This document shows, one piece after another, positions 36,426 through 44,947 of a stretch of DNA of 64,000 bases. The notes below the pieces were generated by a model. It had not been told where the DNA came from. It searched no databases and saw nothing but the letters and a program-made list of their open reading frames with translations. Position 1 is the first letter of the stretch. Each line of letters opens with the position of its first letter. Where the stretch lies: positions 124,001 to 188,000 of the forward strand of contig NZ_BMKS01000001.1 of the NCBI RefSeq assembly GCF_014644455.1, given 5' to 3'. The position numbers and the translations under genes are program-made. The DNA comes from Caldovatus sediminis. GTDB taxonomy: Bacteria; Pseudomonadota; Alphaproteobacteria; Acetobacterales; Acetobacteraceae.

Positions 36426-36450
36426 AACGTGGCCTTCCGGGCGCGGTTCC
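36426..36450 (-). promoter_or_regulatory. EcfG-type general-stress promoter upstream of the phasin-CBS gene
   Basis: On the minus strand GGAAC (36450-36446) and CGTT (36429-36426) are separated by 16 bp. That matches the alphaproteobacterial general stress response consensus GGAAC-N16/17-CGTT. The distance to the ATG is about 100 bp. The sigma factor EcfG itself is not in the window. Confidence 0.5.
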
Positions 36451-36600
36451 TTGCGCGCCCGACCGATCCTCGGGAAAGCGGCGCTGTCATCGAAACAGGT
36501 ACTCTCGATGACCAAGAAGAACGCTCGGGAATATCTGAAATGTTCGCCGCGAAATTCTATGGGGCGGAAACGGGGGAGGGCGGCGCCGGTCCCGTCCCGG

Positions 36601-37464
36601 TCAGGCGAAGGCCAGCTCCACCATCACCGGCACGTGGTCGGAGGCCTGCGGCCAGCCCCGCGCGCGCTTCAGCACGGCGTGGCCGCGCAGCCGGCCGGCG
36701 AGGTCCTGGCTGACCCAGACATGGTCGAGCCGCCGCCCGCGGTCGGAGGCCGCCCAGTCGCGCGCGCGGTAGCTCCACCAGGTGAACAGCTTCTCCGGCG
36801 CCGGCACGAAGTGGCGCACCGCGTCGTGCCACTCGCCGGCGCGCCGCCAGCCTTCGAGCGCCTCGACCTCGACCGGCGTGTGGGAGACGACGTCGAGAAG
36901 CTGGGCGTGCGACCAGACGTCGCACTCGAGCGGGGCGATGTTGAGGTCGCCGAGCAGCACGGTGCGCCGCGCCGGGCCGCGCGCGCGGCACCACGCGGTC
37001 GCCTCGCGCAGGAAGTCGAGCTTGTGGGCGAATTTCGGGTTGGCCGCGGGGTCGGGGATGTCGCCGCCGGCGGGGACGTAGAAATTGTGCAGCTCGACCG
37101 GCCCGCCCGGCGCGTCGAGTTCGACGCCGAGGTGGCGGCAGTCGCCCCTGGCGCACCAGTCGGGGTCGTCCTCGCGCGCCCGCAAGGGCAGGCGCGAGAG
37201 GATGGCGACGCCGTTGTAGCCCTTCATCCCGCGCGCGGCGACGTGCGGGAAGCCGAGGGCGGCGAGCGCCGCGCGCGGCAGCAGCTCGTCCGGGCACTTC
37301 GTCTCCTGCAGGCAGAGCACGTCCGGCGCGAGGTCGGCGACGAGCTCCTTCAGCAGCGGCAGGCGGAGGCGGACGCTGTTGATGTTCCAGGTGGCGATGC
37401 GGAGCGGACGCCGCGCCGTCGCGCGCGCCACCGCCGGCGCGGCCGGCTTCGCCTCCTTCGCCAT
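36601..37464 (-). CDS. xthA: exodeoxyribonuclease III / AP endonuclease
   Basis: This 287-residue Mg2+-dependent endonuclease/exonuclease acts in base-excision repair. Motifs are RIATWNINSVRLRLP, LCLQETKCPDE (metal Glu), GYNGVAILSR, HNFYVPAGGD, LLGDLNIAPLECDVW, RRLDHVWVSQDL and the catalytic His in ASDHVPVMVEL. About 20 extra residues precede the core. It is 15 bp downstream of the FAH gene, so the two share a transcript. Confidence 0.93.
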   Translation of the reverse strand: MAKEAKPAAPAVARATARRPLRIATWNINSVRLRLPLLKELVADLAPDVLCLQETKCPDELLPRAALAALGFPHVAARGMKGYNGVAILSRLPLRAREDDPDWCARGDCRHLGVELDAPGGPVELHNFYVPAGGDIPDPAANPKFAHKLDFLREATAWCRARGPARRTVLLGDLNIAPLECDVWSHAQLLDVVSHTPVEVEALEGWRRAGEWHDAVRHFVPAPEKLFTWWSYRARDWAASDRGRRLDHVWVSQDLAGRLRGHAVLKRARGWPQASDHVPVMVELAFA

Positions 37465-37479
37465 GGGCGCGCCGGGGCC

Positions 37480-38166
37480 TCAGACGATGCGGCAGCGCAC
37501 CTCGCCGACGCCCTCGACGAAGCCTTCCAGCAGGTCGCCGCGCTGCACGGCGGCGACGCCCTCCGGCGTCCCCGTCATGATCAGGTCGCCGGGCGCGAGG
37601 CGCACCAGGCGCGAGAGGTTGGCGATGATCTCCGGCACGCTCCAGATCAGCTTCGACAGGTCGCTCGCCTGCCGGACCTCGCCGTTGACGCGGAGCTCGA
37701 TCCGGCCCTTCGAGGGATCGAAGCCCTGCGCCGGGCGCAGCGCGCCAATCGGGGCGGAGAAGTCGAAGCCCTTGCCCATGTCCCAGGGGCGGCCGGTCTT
37801 CTTCGCCTCGTTCTGCAGGTCGCGACGGGTCATGTCGAGGCCGGCGGCGTAGCCCCAGACGTGCTTCAGCGCGTCCGCCACGGCGATGTCGGCGCCGCCC
37901 TCGCCGATGGCGACGACGAGTTCCATCTCGTGGTGCAGCTCCCGGCTCATCGGCGGGTAGGGCATGTCGGCGCCGCCCACCACCAGCGCGTCGGCGGGCT
38001 TGGTGAAGTAGAAGGGCGGCTCGCGCGTCGGGTCGGAGCCCATCTCGATCGCATGCTCGGCGTAGTTGCGGCCGACGCAGAAGATCCGCCGCACGGGGAA
38101 CAGCCGGGACGAGCCCTCAACGGGCACGGCCGGGATCACCGGCGGGGCGAGGACGTAGTCGGGCAT
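37480..38166 (-). CDS. fumarylacetoacetate hydrolase (FAH) family protein
   Basis: This is a 228-residue single-domain FAH enzyme. IFCVGRNYAEHAIEMG, PPFYFTKPADALV, ELHHEMELVVAIG (metal Glu pair), GYAAGLDMTRRDLQ, KGFDFSAPIG and DLIMTGTPEGVAAVQRGD match fumarylpyruvate/acylpyruvate hydrolases (NagK-like). These cleave the fumarylpyruvate made in the gentisate pathway or act as oxaloacetate decarboxylase/tautomerase. A gentisate-dioxygenase-like gene lies 9 kb away, but linkage is not tight. Start ATG 38166. Confidence 0.85.
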   Translation of the reverse strand: MPDYVLAPPVIPAVPVEGSSRLFPVRRIFCVGRNYAEHAIEMGSDPTREPPFYFTKPADALVVGGADMPYPPMSRELHHEMELVVAIGEGGADIAVADALKHVWGYAAGLDMTRRDLQNEAKKTGRPWDMGKGFDFSAPIGALRPAQGFDPSKGRIELRVNGEVRQASDLSKLIWSVPEIIANLSRLVRLAPGDLIMTGTPEGVAAVQRGDLLEGFVEGVGEVRCRIV

Positions 38167-38371
38167 CGGAGACGTCGCCTGCGATTGGTGGGTTGGACGG
38201 AAAAGGCGGCAGGAAGGGCGCGGACCATAGCCGCACGGCGCGGGACCGCAAGGCCGGCGATCACGCCGCCGGAACGGGCGCCGGACCGGATCATTGCGCA
38301 CTTGCGCTGCGCGCCGCGAACGGCCACGCTGCCGGAGGCGTCGATTCCCCCGGCCCGGGCCGGCCTGCGGC

Positions 38372-38406
38372 AAAAAAAGCGCCCGGACAGGGGGGTGTCC
38401 GGGCGC
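38372..38406 (-). terminator. strong intrinsic terminator (minus strand)
   Basis: GCGCCCGGACA (38379-38389) and TGTCCGGGCGC (38396-38406) form an 11-bp perfect stem. The 6-nt loop reads CCCCCC on the minus strand, and the stem is followed there by seven U (plus-strand A at 38372-38378). This is the best terminator in the window. Confidence 0.85.
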
Positions 38407-38489
38407 CGTGGTTATTGTTTTCCGATCGGAAAGGTCGGGCGAGCCGGCAGGGGACACCGGAGCTCGACCGCCGGCCATGTCTGGCCAGC
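38372..38489 (-). ncRNA. candidate small RNA (~120 nt), unrecognised
   Basis: A promoter at 38496-38524 (TTGCGT, 17 bp, TATGGT on the minus strand) would start transcription near 38489, and the terminator at 38372-38406 would end it. The first transcribed bases already form a hairpin (GCTGGCCA-GACA-TGGCCGGC, 38470-38489). A second stem follows around 38434-38465 (CGAG/CTCG and CCGG/CCGG). The palindrome TTTCCGATCGGAAA (38419-38432) comes next, and then a short A-rich single strand. The terminator loop is six C residues, potentially complementary to G-rich ribosome binding sites. No open frame ends inside it. Alternatively it is just the trailer of the amidotransferase gene. Confidence 0.45.
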
Positions 38490-38495
38490 CGCAAC

Positions 38496-38548
38496 ACCAT
38501 AGCGCCTTATCCACAGGGACGCAAAAGGGAATTTTCCCCACTTTTGCG
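38496..38548 (-). promoter_or_regulatory. promoter with DnaA box and overlapping inverted repeat
   Basis: The minus-strand -35 is TTGCGT (38524-38519) and the -10 is TATGGT (38501-38496). The spacer contains a perfect DnaA box, TTATCCACA (38507-38515, plus strand). The inverted repeat CGCAAAAG...CTTTTGCG (38520-38527 and 38541-38548, 13-nt centre with GGAATTTTCC) overlaps the -35 and extends upstream, as an operator would. Confidence 0.5.
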
Positions 38549-38607
38549 CGAGTTCCAGCGGTCGTCCCCGATTTCTCGGAGGCGTGAACGTTCTGGCCCC
38601 GTTGGAT

Positions 38608-38635
38608 CGCGCCGGAACCGGGAATTTCCGGCGCG
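38608..38635 (-). terminator. hairpin downstream of the amidotransferase gene
   Basis: CGCGCCGGAA (38608-38617) and TTCCGGCGCG (38626-38635) form a perfect 10-bp stem with an 8-nt loop, 43 bp after the amidotransferase stop. There is no U tract. It may mark the end of that transcript, which would separate it from the small-RNA unit. Confidence 0.45.
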
Positions 38636-38677
38636 GTCCTGCCGCCGCAGGCGGCGCGCGCCCGTGCGCCGATCGCG

Positions 38678-39523
38678 CTATTCTGCCGCCTGGGGCAAGA
38701 GCGCGGCCTCCGCCGCCCGGATGCCGACCGGCGCGGCGCCCTGTTGGCGCCGCCCTGCCGCAGCGGCGACGGCACGGCCGAAGGCCTCGAAGATCGCCCG
38801 GCTGTTGGGATCTCGTTCCCAATCGTATTCGGGATGCCATTGTACGCCCAGCGCGAAGCCAAGCGCGCCGCCAACCCGCACCGCCTCGATGGTTCCGTCC
38901 GGCGCCCAGGCCTCGGCGACCAGACCTGGCGCCAGACGCGCGATGCCCTGGTTGTGCAGGGAATTCACGGCGATCGAGGCGCCGCACGGCCCGGCGTCCC
39001 AGCCCGCCGGCAGCAGCGAGGCGAGGAAGCCGCCGCGGTCCACCCGGACGAGATGCGCCTTGGCCGTGCGCACCGGCGCGTAGGGCTGGTCGGAGGGCGT
39101 GGAGTGGTCCATGCGCCCCGGCAGGTCCTGGATGCGCTGGTCCAGCGTGCCGCCGAGCGCGACGTTCAGCTCCTGCATGCCGCGGCAGATCGCGAGCAGC
39201 GGCAGGCCGGCGGCGACCGCGGCGCGGATCAGCGGCAGGGTGGTGGCATCGCGCGCGTGGTCTTCCGGCGTGCCCTCGGCGTGCGGCGGCCCGTCGTAGT
39301 GCCGGGGCCAGACGTTGGAGCGGCTTCCGGTCAGCAGCAGCGCGTCGAGCCGCGGCAGCAGCTCCTCGGCCAGGCACTCCCCGGCGGCGGGCAGGAGCAC
39401 CGGGAGCCCGCGCACCGGGCCGAGCACGACCCGCACATAGCTGTCCGAGGCCGCGTGGTTGGGCGTGTTGAACGTGCCGAACCCTTTCACGCAGCACGAG
39501 ATTCCGACCACGGGTCGCGCCAT
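38678..39523 (-). CDS. class I glutamine amidotransferase-like, gamma-glutamyl-GABA hydrolase family (peptidase C26)
   Basis: This 281-residue protein has the nucleophile elbow LAICRGMQELNV (Cys), the His/Glu pair in GVQWHPEYDWE, and LLLTGSRSNVWPRHYDG, characteristic of PuuD/C26 hydrolases. Family members cleave gamma-glutamyl-GABA in putrescine breakdown, but other puu genes are absent. Start ATG 39523 (MARPVVGIS) fits the family N-terminus. Confidence 0.85.
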   Translation of the reverse strand: MARPVVGISCCVKGFGTFNTPNHAASDSYVRVVLGPVRGLPVLLPAAGECLAEELLPRLDALLLTGSRSNVWPRHYDGPPHAEGTPEDHARDATTLPLIRAAVAAGLPLLAICRGMQELNVALGGTLDQRIQDLPGRMDHSTPSDQPYAPVRTAKAHLVRVDRGGFLASLLPAGWDAGPCGASIAVNSLHNQGIARLAPGLVAEAWAPDGTIEAVRVGGALGFALGVQWHPEYDWERDPNSRAIFEAFGRAVAAAAGRRQQGAAPVGIRAAEAALLPQAAE

Positions 39524-39951
39524 GCGCGCTACATCGCCCAGCACCGTGACGGGATCAAGGCGGACAGGCTCCCGCCCGCAACAAGTCCGTCGCGTATTGT
39601 CCGCATGACACGGTTGCGGGCGCGCGACGATCGGACGCCGGGCTCGCGCCGGTAGGCCCGACCGCGGCCCCCGCGGCGCCGGCGCGACCACGCGCCGGGG
39701 GCCCTCCGGCCGAAGGCAGCGTCGCCGATCCTCTTTCCGGCGCGTCACCCGGCGGCGGATCGTCCGAAAGGGGCACGCCCTATGCGCCCGCACGGCGAAG
39801 GGGCCGCATGGAATACCGTATCGGCGCAGGCAGTGCGCCAGCCGCCGGGGTGCCGCGCGGCGCGGCGCCGTCCCCAGCGGCATCGCGGCCGGGGCGCGGA
39901 CGGCGTGCCCAGCGGCCGACCGGGGAGCCATCAACGGGGCGACGGGCCGAA
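39524..39951. other. 428-bp intergenic region between divergent genes
   Basis: This region separates the amidotransferase (minus) from the CelD-type acetyltransferase (plus), so it should carry both promoters. A slightly AT-richer part at 39580-39615 is the best promoter candidate. I see no credible gene; an in-frame extension of the acetyltransferase back to 39808 is Arg/Pro/Ala-rich and non-homologous. Confidence 0.45.
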
Positions 39952-41106
39952 ATGCGACTGGAGGTGATCTCCGATCTGCAGGCGCTCTCGCGGGTCCGCC
40001 CCCGCTGGGACGCGGTCTACGACGCCGATCCCGAGGCGCATTTCTTCCTCTCCTGGCGGTGGATGGCGAAGCGGCTGGAGGGCATGGGGGCGTCGTGGTT
40101 CGTGCTGGCCGCGAAGACCGAGGCGGACCCTCCGGACTACGTCGCCTTCTTCCCGCTCCGCGCCAGGAGGGCAGCGCCGCGGAACGACGCCCCGATCGAG
40201 GTCGCGACCGCGGGGAGCCCGGCCGCGGACTACACCGGCCTCCTCTGCATGCCGCGGCATCAGGCGCAGGCGATACCGCTCTTCGCGCGGTACGTCCGGG
40301 AGTTCAGGAAGAGAATCCGGTGGACGACCTTGCGGCTGGACCAGGTCCGCATGTCGGAGGAGCGCCTCCGCCTGTTCCTCGCCTACTATCGGGGCGAGGA
40401 CTACGAGCTCCTGCGCGAGAGCGGGATCAACGGGGACGGGATAGACAACGCCGTATGCCCCCGCGTCGACCTGCCCGGGTCCTGGGATGCCTACCTCTCG
40501 GAACGCGTCGGCGCGAACACGAGGCAGAAGCTCAGGCGCTTCCTCAGGCGCGTGGAGACATCCCCCGAGTTCGAGCTCGCAGAAACCACCGCGGAGACGG
40601 TCGGGGAGGACCTCCGGTCGCTGCTGCGACTCTGGGAGGGCCAGTGGGCGGACCGCAAGCGCGGCGTGCTGGACCGGATCCGGCAACAGAGCCTCGCCAT
40701 GCTGACCGACTGCTTCGATGCCGGCTCCCTGTTCCTGCCCGTCCTGCGGCGGAACGGATCCGTCGTGGCGGCCCTGGCGATATTCACCGATCAGAGCAAG
40801 AAGAGCTACCTGTTCTACATGGGGGGCAGGGACGAGACGGTCGGCGGGTTGTCCCCCGGCCTCGTGCTGCACGCCTTCGCCATCCGGCACGCCATTTCCA
40901 GGGGCTTCCGCACCTACGACTTCCTCAGGGGGGACGAGCCATACAAGTTCTCCCTCGGCGGCAGGAAAGATTTCATCCAGACCATCGTCGTTCGCGCCAA
41001 GACCGACGCCGGGCGCGACGAGGCGCCGGGCCGCGCCGGGGCCTCCGCTCCGCCGCCCCCCGCCCTGCCCTCCGGCCAGACGGGCGGGCCGGCGTCGCAG
41101 GGGTAG
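39952..41106 (+). CDS. CelD/BioF2-type GNAT acetyltransferase
   Basis: This 384-residue protein has the double-GNAT layout of the CelD/BcsL (COG5653-like) family: HFFLSWRWMAKRLE near the N-terminus, SERVGANTRQKLRRFLRRVE in the middle, and VVAALAIFTDQSKKSYLFYM, GGLSPGLVLHAFAIRHAIS, TYDFLRGDEPYKFSLGGRKD in the C-terminal acetyl-CoA half. Relatives act in exopolysaccharide or cellulose-related synthesis; no such cluster is present. AGG and AGA arginine codons are commoner than in the neighbours, a mild sign of acquisition. The ~35-residue tail is disordered. Confidence 0.75.
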   Translation: MRLEVISDLQALSRVRPRWDAVYDADPEAHFFLSWRWMAKRLEGMGASWFVLAAKTEADPPDYVAFFPLRARRAAPRNDAPIEVATAGSPAADYTGLLCMPRHQAQAIPLFARYVREFRKRIRWTTLRLDQVRMSEERLRLFLAYYRGEDYELLRESGINGDGIDNAVCPRVDLPGSWDAYLSERVGANTRQKLRRFLRRVETSPEFELAETTAETVGEDLRSLLRLWEGQWADRKRGVLDRIRQQSLAMLTDCFDAGSLFLPVLRRNGSVVAALAIFTDQSKKSYLFYMGGRDETVGGLSPGLVLHAFAIRHAISRGFRTYDFLRGDEPYKFSLGGRKDFIQTIVVRAKTDAGRDEAPGRAGASAPPPPALPSGQTGGPASQG

Positions 41107-41139
41107 GGGCTCGAGGGCCGCGGTGCCGGTCCCGCCCCG

Positions 41140-41535
41140 CTACTCGGCGTCAAGCGCGTGGGCGCGCAGGTCCTCGAGGCGCACCGCCTCGAGCGCGGCG
41201 AGGTGGGTCGCCTCCAGCAGCACCGGCGGCGCGACGCCGGCGCGGCGCGCCTCCTCCCAGCGCGCCGCGCACAGGCACCAGCGGTCGCCCGGCTTGAGCC
41301 CGGCGAAGCCGAGCTCGGGGCGGGGGGTCGAGAGGTCGTTGCCGACCGCCTTGCTGAAGGCGAGGAACTCCGCGGTCATCTCGGCGCAGACCGCGTGCAG
41401 GCCGTGGTCCTCCGGCCCGGTGTTGCAGCAGCCGTCGCGGAAGAAGCCGGTCAGCGGCGCGACGGAGCAGGGCAGCAACGGGCCGCCGAGGACGCTGCGG
41501 CCGGCGATGCGACGGGGCTGGCGCTGCTGCGGCAT
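41140..41535 (-). CDS. DUF2237 family protein
   Basis: This 131-residue protein matches the DUF2237 family over almost its whole length. VLGGPLLPCSVAPLTGFFRD is followed by GCCNTGPEDHGLHAVCAEMT, NDLSTPRPELGFAGLKPGDR, WCLCAARWEEARRAGVAPPV and LEATHLAALEAVRLEDLRAH. Several conserved cysteines suggest metal or redox chemistry, but the function is unknown. It is 33 bp downstream of the pckA stop on the same strand. Confidence 0.85.
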   Translation of the reverse strand: MPQQRQPRRIAGRSVLGGPLLPCSVAPLTGFFRDGCCNTGPEDHGLHAVCAEMTAEFLAFSKAVGNDLSTPRPELGFAGLKPGDRWCLCAARWEEARRAGVAPPVLLEATHLAALEAVRLEDLRAHALDAE

Positions 41536-41568
41536 GGTCCGTCCCGCTTTCCCCGGCTGCCCGGCGGC

Positions 41569-43167
<1,599 letters not shown>

Positions 43168-43316
43168 CCGTTTCCTCCGGGAAGGGGCGGGCGCCCCGGA
43201 GCCCGCGCCGGGGGCTCCGGTCGGCCAGCGACAGGTTGTGGGGCCTTTGGGCAGGAGTGGCGGCGAAATTAGGGCGGGCGTCGGAACCGGGTCAACCGAG
43301 CCCCCCTGCGGGGCGG

Positions 43317-44108
43317 TCACGATGGCGCCAATCCGCCGTCTCCGTCGTCCTCGGGCGGTACCGGCGGCATGCCGAGTCGCGCGCGCGCCGTCCGCGTCGC
43401 GGCGGCCAGCGCGGTGCGGACCCCCGCAGCGTCGGCGACCGGGGCGGGGAAGTGCAGGCGCGCCACCGAGGGCTCCTCCGCCGCCCCGGCGCGAGCCAGG
43501 TCGCAGCCGTCCACGTCCACCGCCACGAGCCGCCAGGCCCCGGCCGGCCGGCCCAGCAGCCCCCGGGCGATCGCCGAGAGCGCGTCGGCATGGTCGCGGT
43601 TCATCTGGTCGAGGATCGCGGGCTCGGCCGCGGCGACCGCGGCGACCGCGCCGGGCTCCGGCAGCAGTTGCGCGGCGCGCAGCCGCGTCGCGCGGGCGAA
43701 GCCCCCGACCAGCAGCGCCGCCACCGGCCGCACCCGCCACAGCGCGAAGTCGGCGAAGTCGGCATAGGCCGCGGCGTAGGGGTGGCGCGCCAGCCAGCGC
43801 GCCTTGAGCGGCGGCGCCTCCGGCGCCGGCACCGGCTCGGCGAGCCCGGTGACGGTGACCCGCGGCGCGGTCTGCGGGTTCGGGCCCTCCGCTGCCCCCT
43901 GGAACAGCAGGGCGCAGCGCGGCTCGGCGCGGAGCTGGCGCGTGTGCTCGGAGAGGCCCGACAGCCAGAGCAGGATCGTCAGGCCGGGCGCGGCGGCGGG
44001 GGTGACCAGGCCGGCGAAGGGCTGGCCCCGGGCCTGGGTGGCGAGCACCGCGCTCGCCGCGCCGCGGATCAGCCGCCGCGCCTCGAAGCCGGCCTCGGCG
44101 ATCGCCAT
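43317..44108 (-). CDS. HugZ-like heme utilisation / pyridoxamine 5'-phosphate oxidase-fold protein
   Basis: This 263-residue protein has an N-terminal split-barrel flavin-binding domain ([60 protein letters not shown]) and a C-terminal DUF2470 domain ([34 protein letters not shown]). In HugZ/HutZ the second part binds heme for degradation. The His in NRDHADAL is conserved. It starts at ATG 44108 behind GGAGGGG. It is divergent from chvI and runs toward pckA. Confidence 0.8.
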   Translation of the reverse strand: MAIAEAGFEARRLIRGAASAVLATQARGQPFAGLVTPAAAPGLTILLWLSGLSEHTRQLRAEPRCALLFQGAAEGPNPQTAPRVTVTGLAEPVPAPEAPPLKARWLARHPYAAAYADFADFALWRVRPVAALLVGGFARATRLRAAQLLPEPGAVAAVAAAEPAILDQMNRDHADALSAIARGLLGRPAGAWRLVAVDVDGCDLARAGAAEEPSVARLHFPAPVADAAGVRTALAAATRTARARLGMPPVPPEDDGDGGLAPS

Positions 44109-44125
44109 ATCCCCTCCGTCCCCGG

Positions 44126-44153
44126 TTGCGCCACAATCGGGCGCCAGTATAGC
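44126..44153 (+). promoter_or_regulatory. predicted promoter for chvI-chvG
   Basis: TTGCGC (44126-44131) and TATAGC (44148-44153) are separated by 16 bp, giving a leader of about 64 nt before chvI. It resembles the predicted hppA promoter (TTGCGC-N17-TATACG). Consensus-based inference. Confidence 0.45.
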
Positions 44154-44223
44154 CGCCGACGCGAAGCTCCGGGCCGGGGTTGCGCAGGACGGCCCCCCTG
44201 CCCGGCCTACCGGATGATCCACG

Positions 44224-44925
44224 ATGCCGCACACCATCGCCCTGGTGGATGACGACCGCAACATCCTCACCTCGGTCTCCATGACCCTGGAGCAGGAAGG
44301 CTTCCAGGTGCGCACCTACACCGACGGCGAGAGCGCGCTGCAGGGGCTGCTGGCGCGGCCCGTGGACCTCGCCGTGCTCGACATCAAGATGCCGCGCATG
44401 GACGGGATGGAGCTGCTGCAGCGGCTGCGCCAGCGCAGCGCCGTGCCGGTGATCTTCCTCACCTCCAAGGACGAGGAGGTGGACGAGCTGATGGGGCTGC
44501 GCCTCGGCGCCGACGACTACATCACCAAGCCGTTCAGCCAGCGCCTGCTGCTCGAGCGCATCCGCGCGCTGCTGCGGCGCAACGAGGTGAGCCGGGCCGA
44601 GGGCAGCGGCGCGCCGCCCGGCGGCGTCATCACCCGCGGCGACCTAGTGCTCGACGAGAGCAAGCACACCTGCACCTGGAAGGGGCAGCCGATCCAGCTC
44701 ACGGTGACCGAGTTCCTGCTGGTCAAGGCGCTGGCGCTCCGCCCCGGCATGGTGAAGAACCGCGACCAGCTGATCGACGCCGCCTACGGCGAGAACATCT
44801 ACGTGGACGACCGCACGATCGACAGCCACGTCAAGCGCGTGCGCAAGAAGTTCCGCCAGGCCGATCCGGACTTCTCGCAGATCGAGACGCTCTACGGCAT
44901 CGGCTACCGCTACAAGGAGGGCTGA
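44224..44925 (+). CDS. chvI: OmpR-family response regulator ChvI
   Basis: This 233-residue regulator has a receiver domain at 1-~120 with phosphoacceptor Asp53 ([12 protein letters not shown]), acidic pair Asp9/Asp10, and Lys in [20 protein letters not shown]. The C-terminal winged helix ([54 protein letters not shown]) binds DNA. ChvG/ChvI (ExoS/ChvI) responds to acid and envelope stress and controls envelope, motility and pckA genes in alphaproteobacteria. The kinase gene follows 22 bp later. Confidence 0.92.
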   Translation: MPHTIALVDDDRNILTSVSMTLEQEGFQVRTYTDGESALQGLLARPVDLAVLDIKMPRMDGMELLQRLRQRSAVPVIFLTSKDEEVDELMGLRLGADDYITKPFSQRLLLERIRALLRRNEVSRAEGSGAPPGGVITRGDLVLDESKHTCTWKGQPIQLTVTEFLLVKALALRPGMVKNRDQLIDAAYGENIYVDDRTIDSHVKRVRKKFRQADPDFSQIETLYGIGYRYKEG

Positions 44926-44947
44926 GGGGACGGAACGCGCCGCCGTC

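Noticed and set aside
38507-38515. DnaA box as part of a replication origin
   Set aside because: Only one perfect box was seen, with no AT-rich unwinding region or box cluster, and no dnaA, parAB, hemE or similar origin markers nearby.
38616-38630. Third and fourth copies of the carA operator (GGGAATTTCC-type sequences at 38527-38540 and 38619-38630)
   Set aside because: They share only the AATTTTCC/AATTTCC core and lack the 15-bp GGGA-N7-TCCC layout. Each is better explained by its own, larger inverted repeat.
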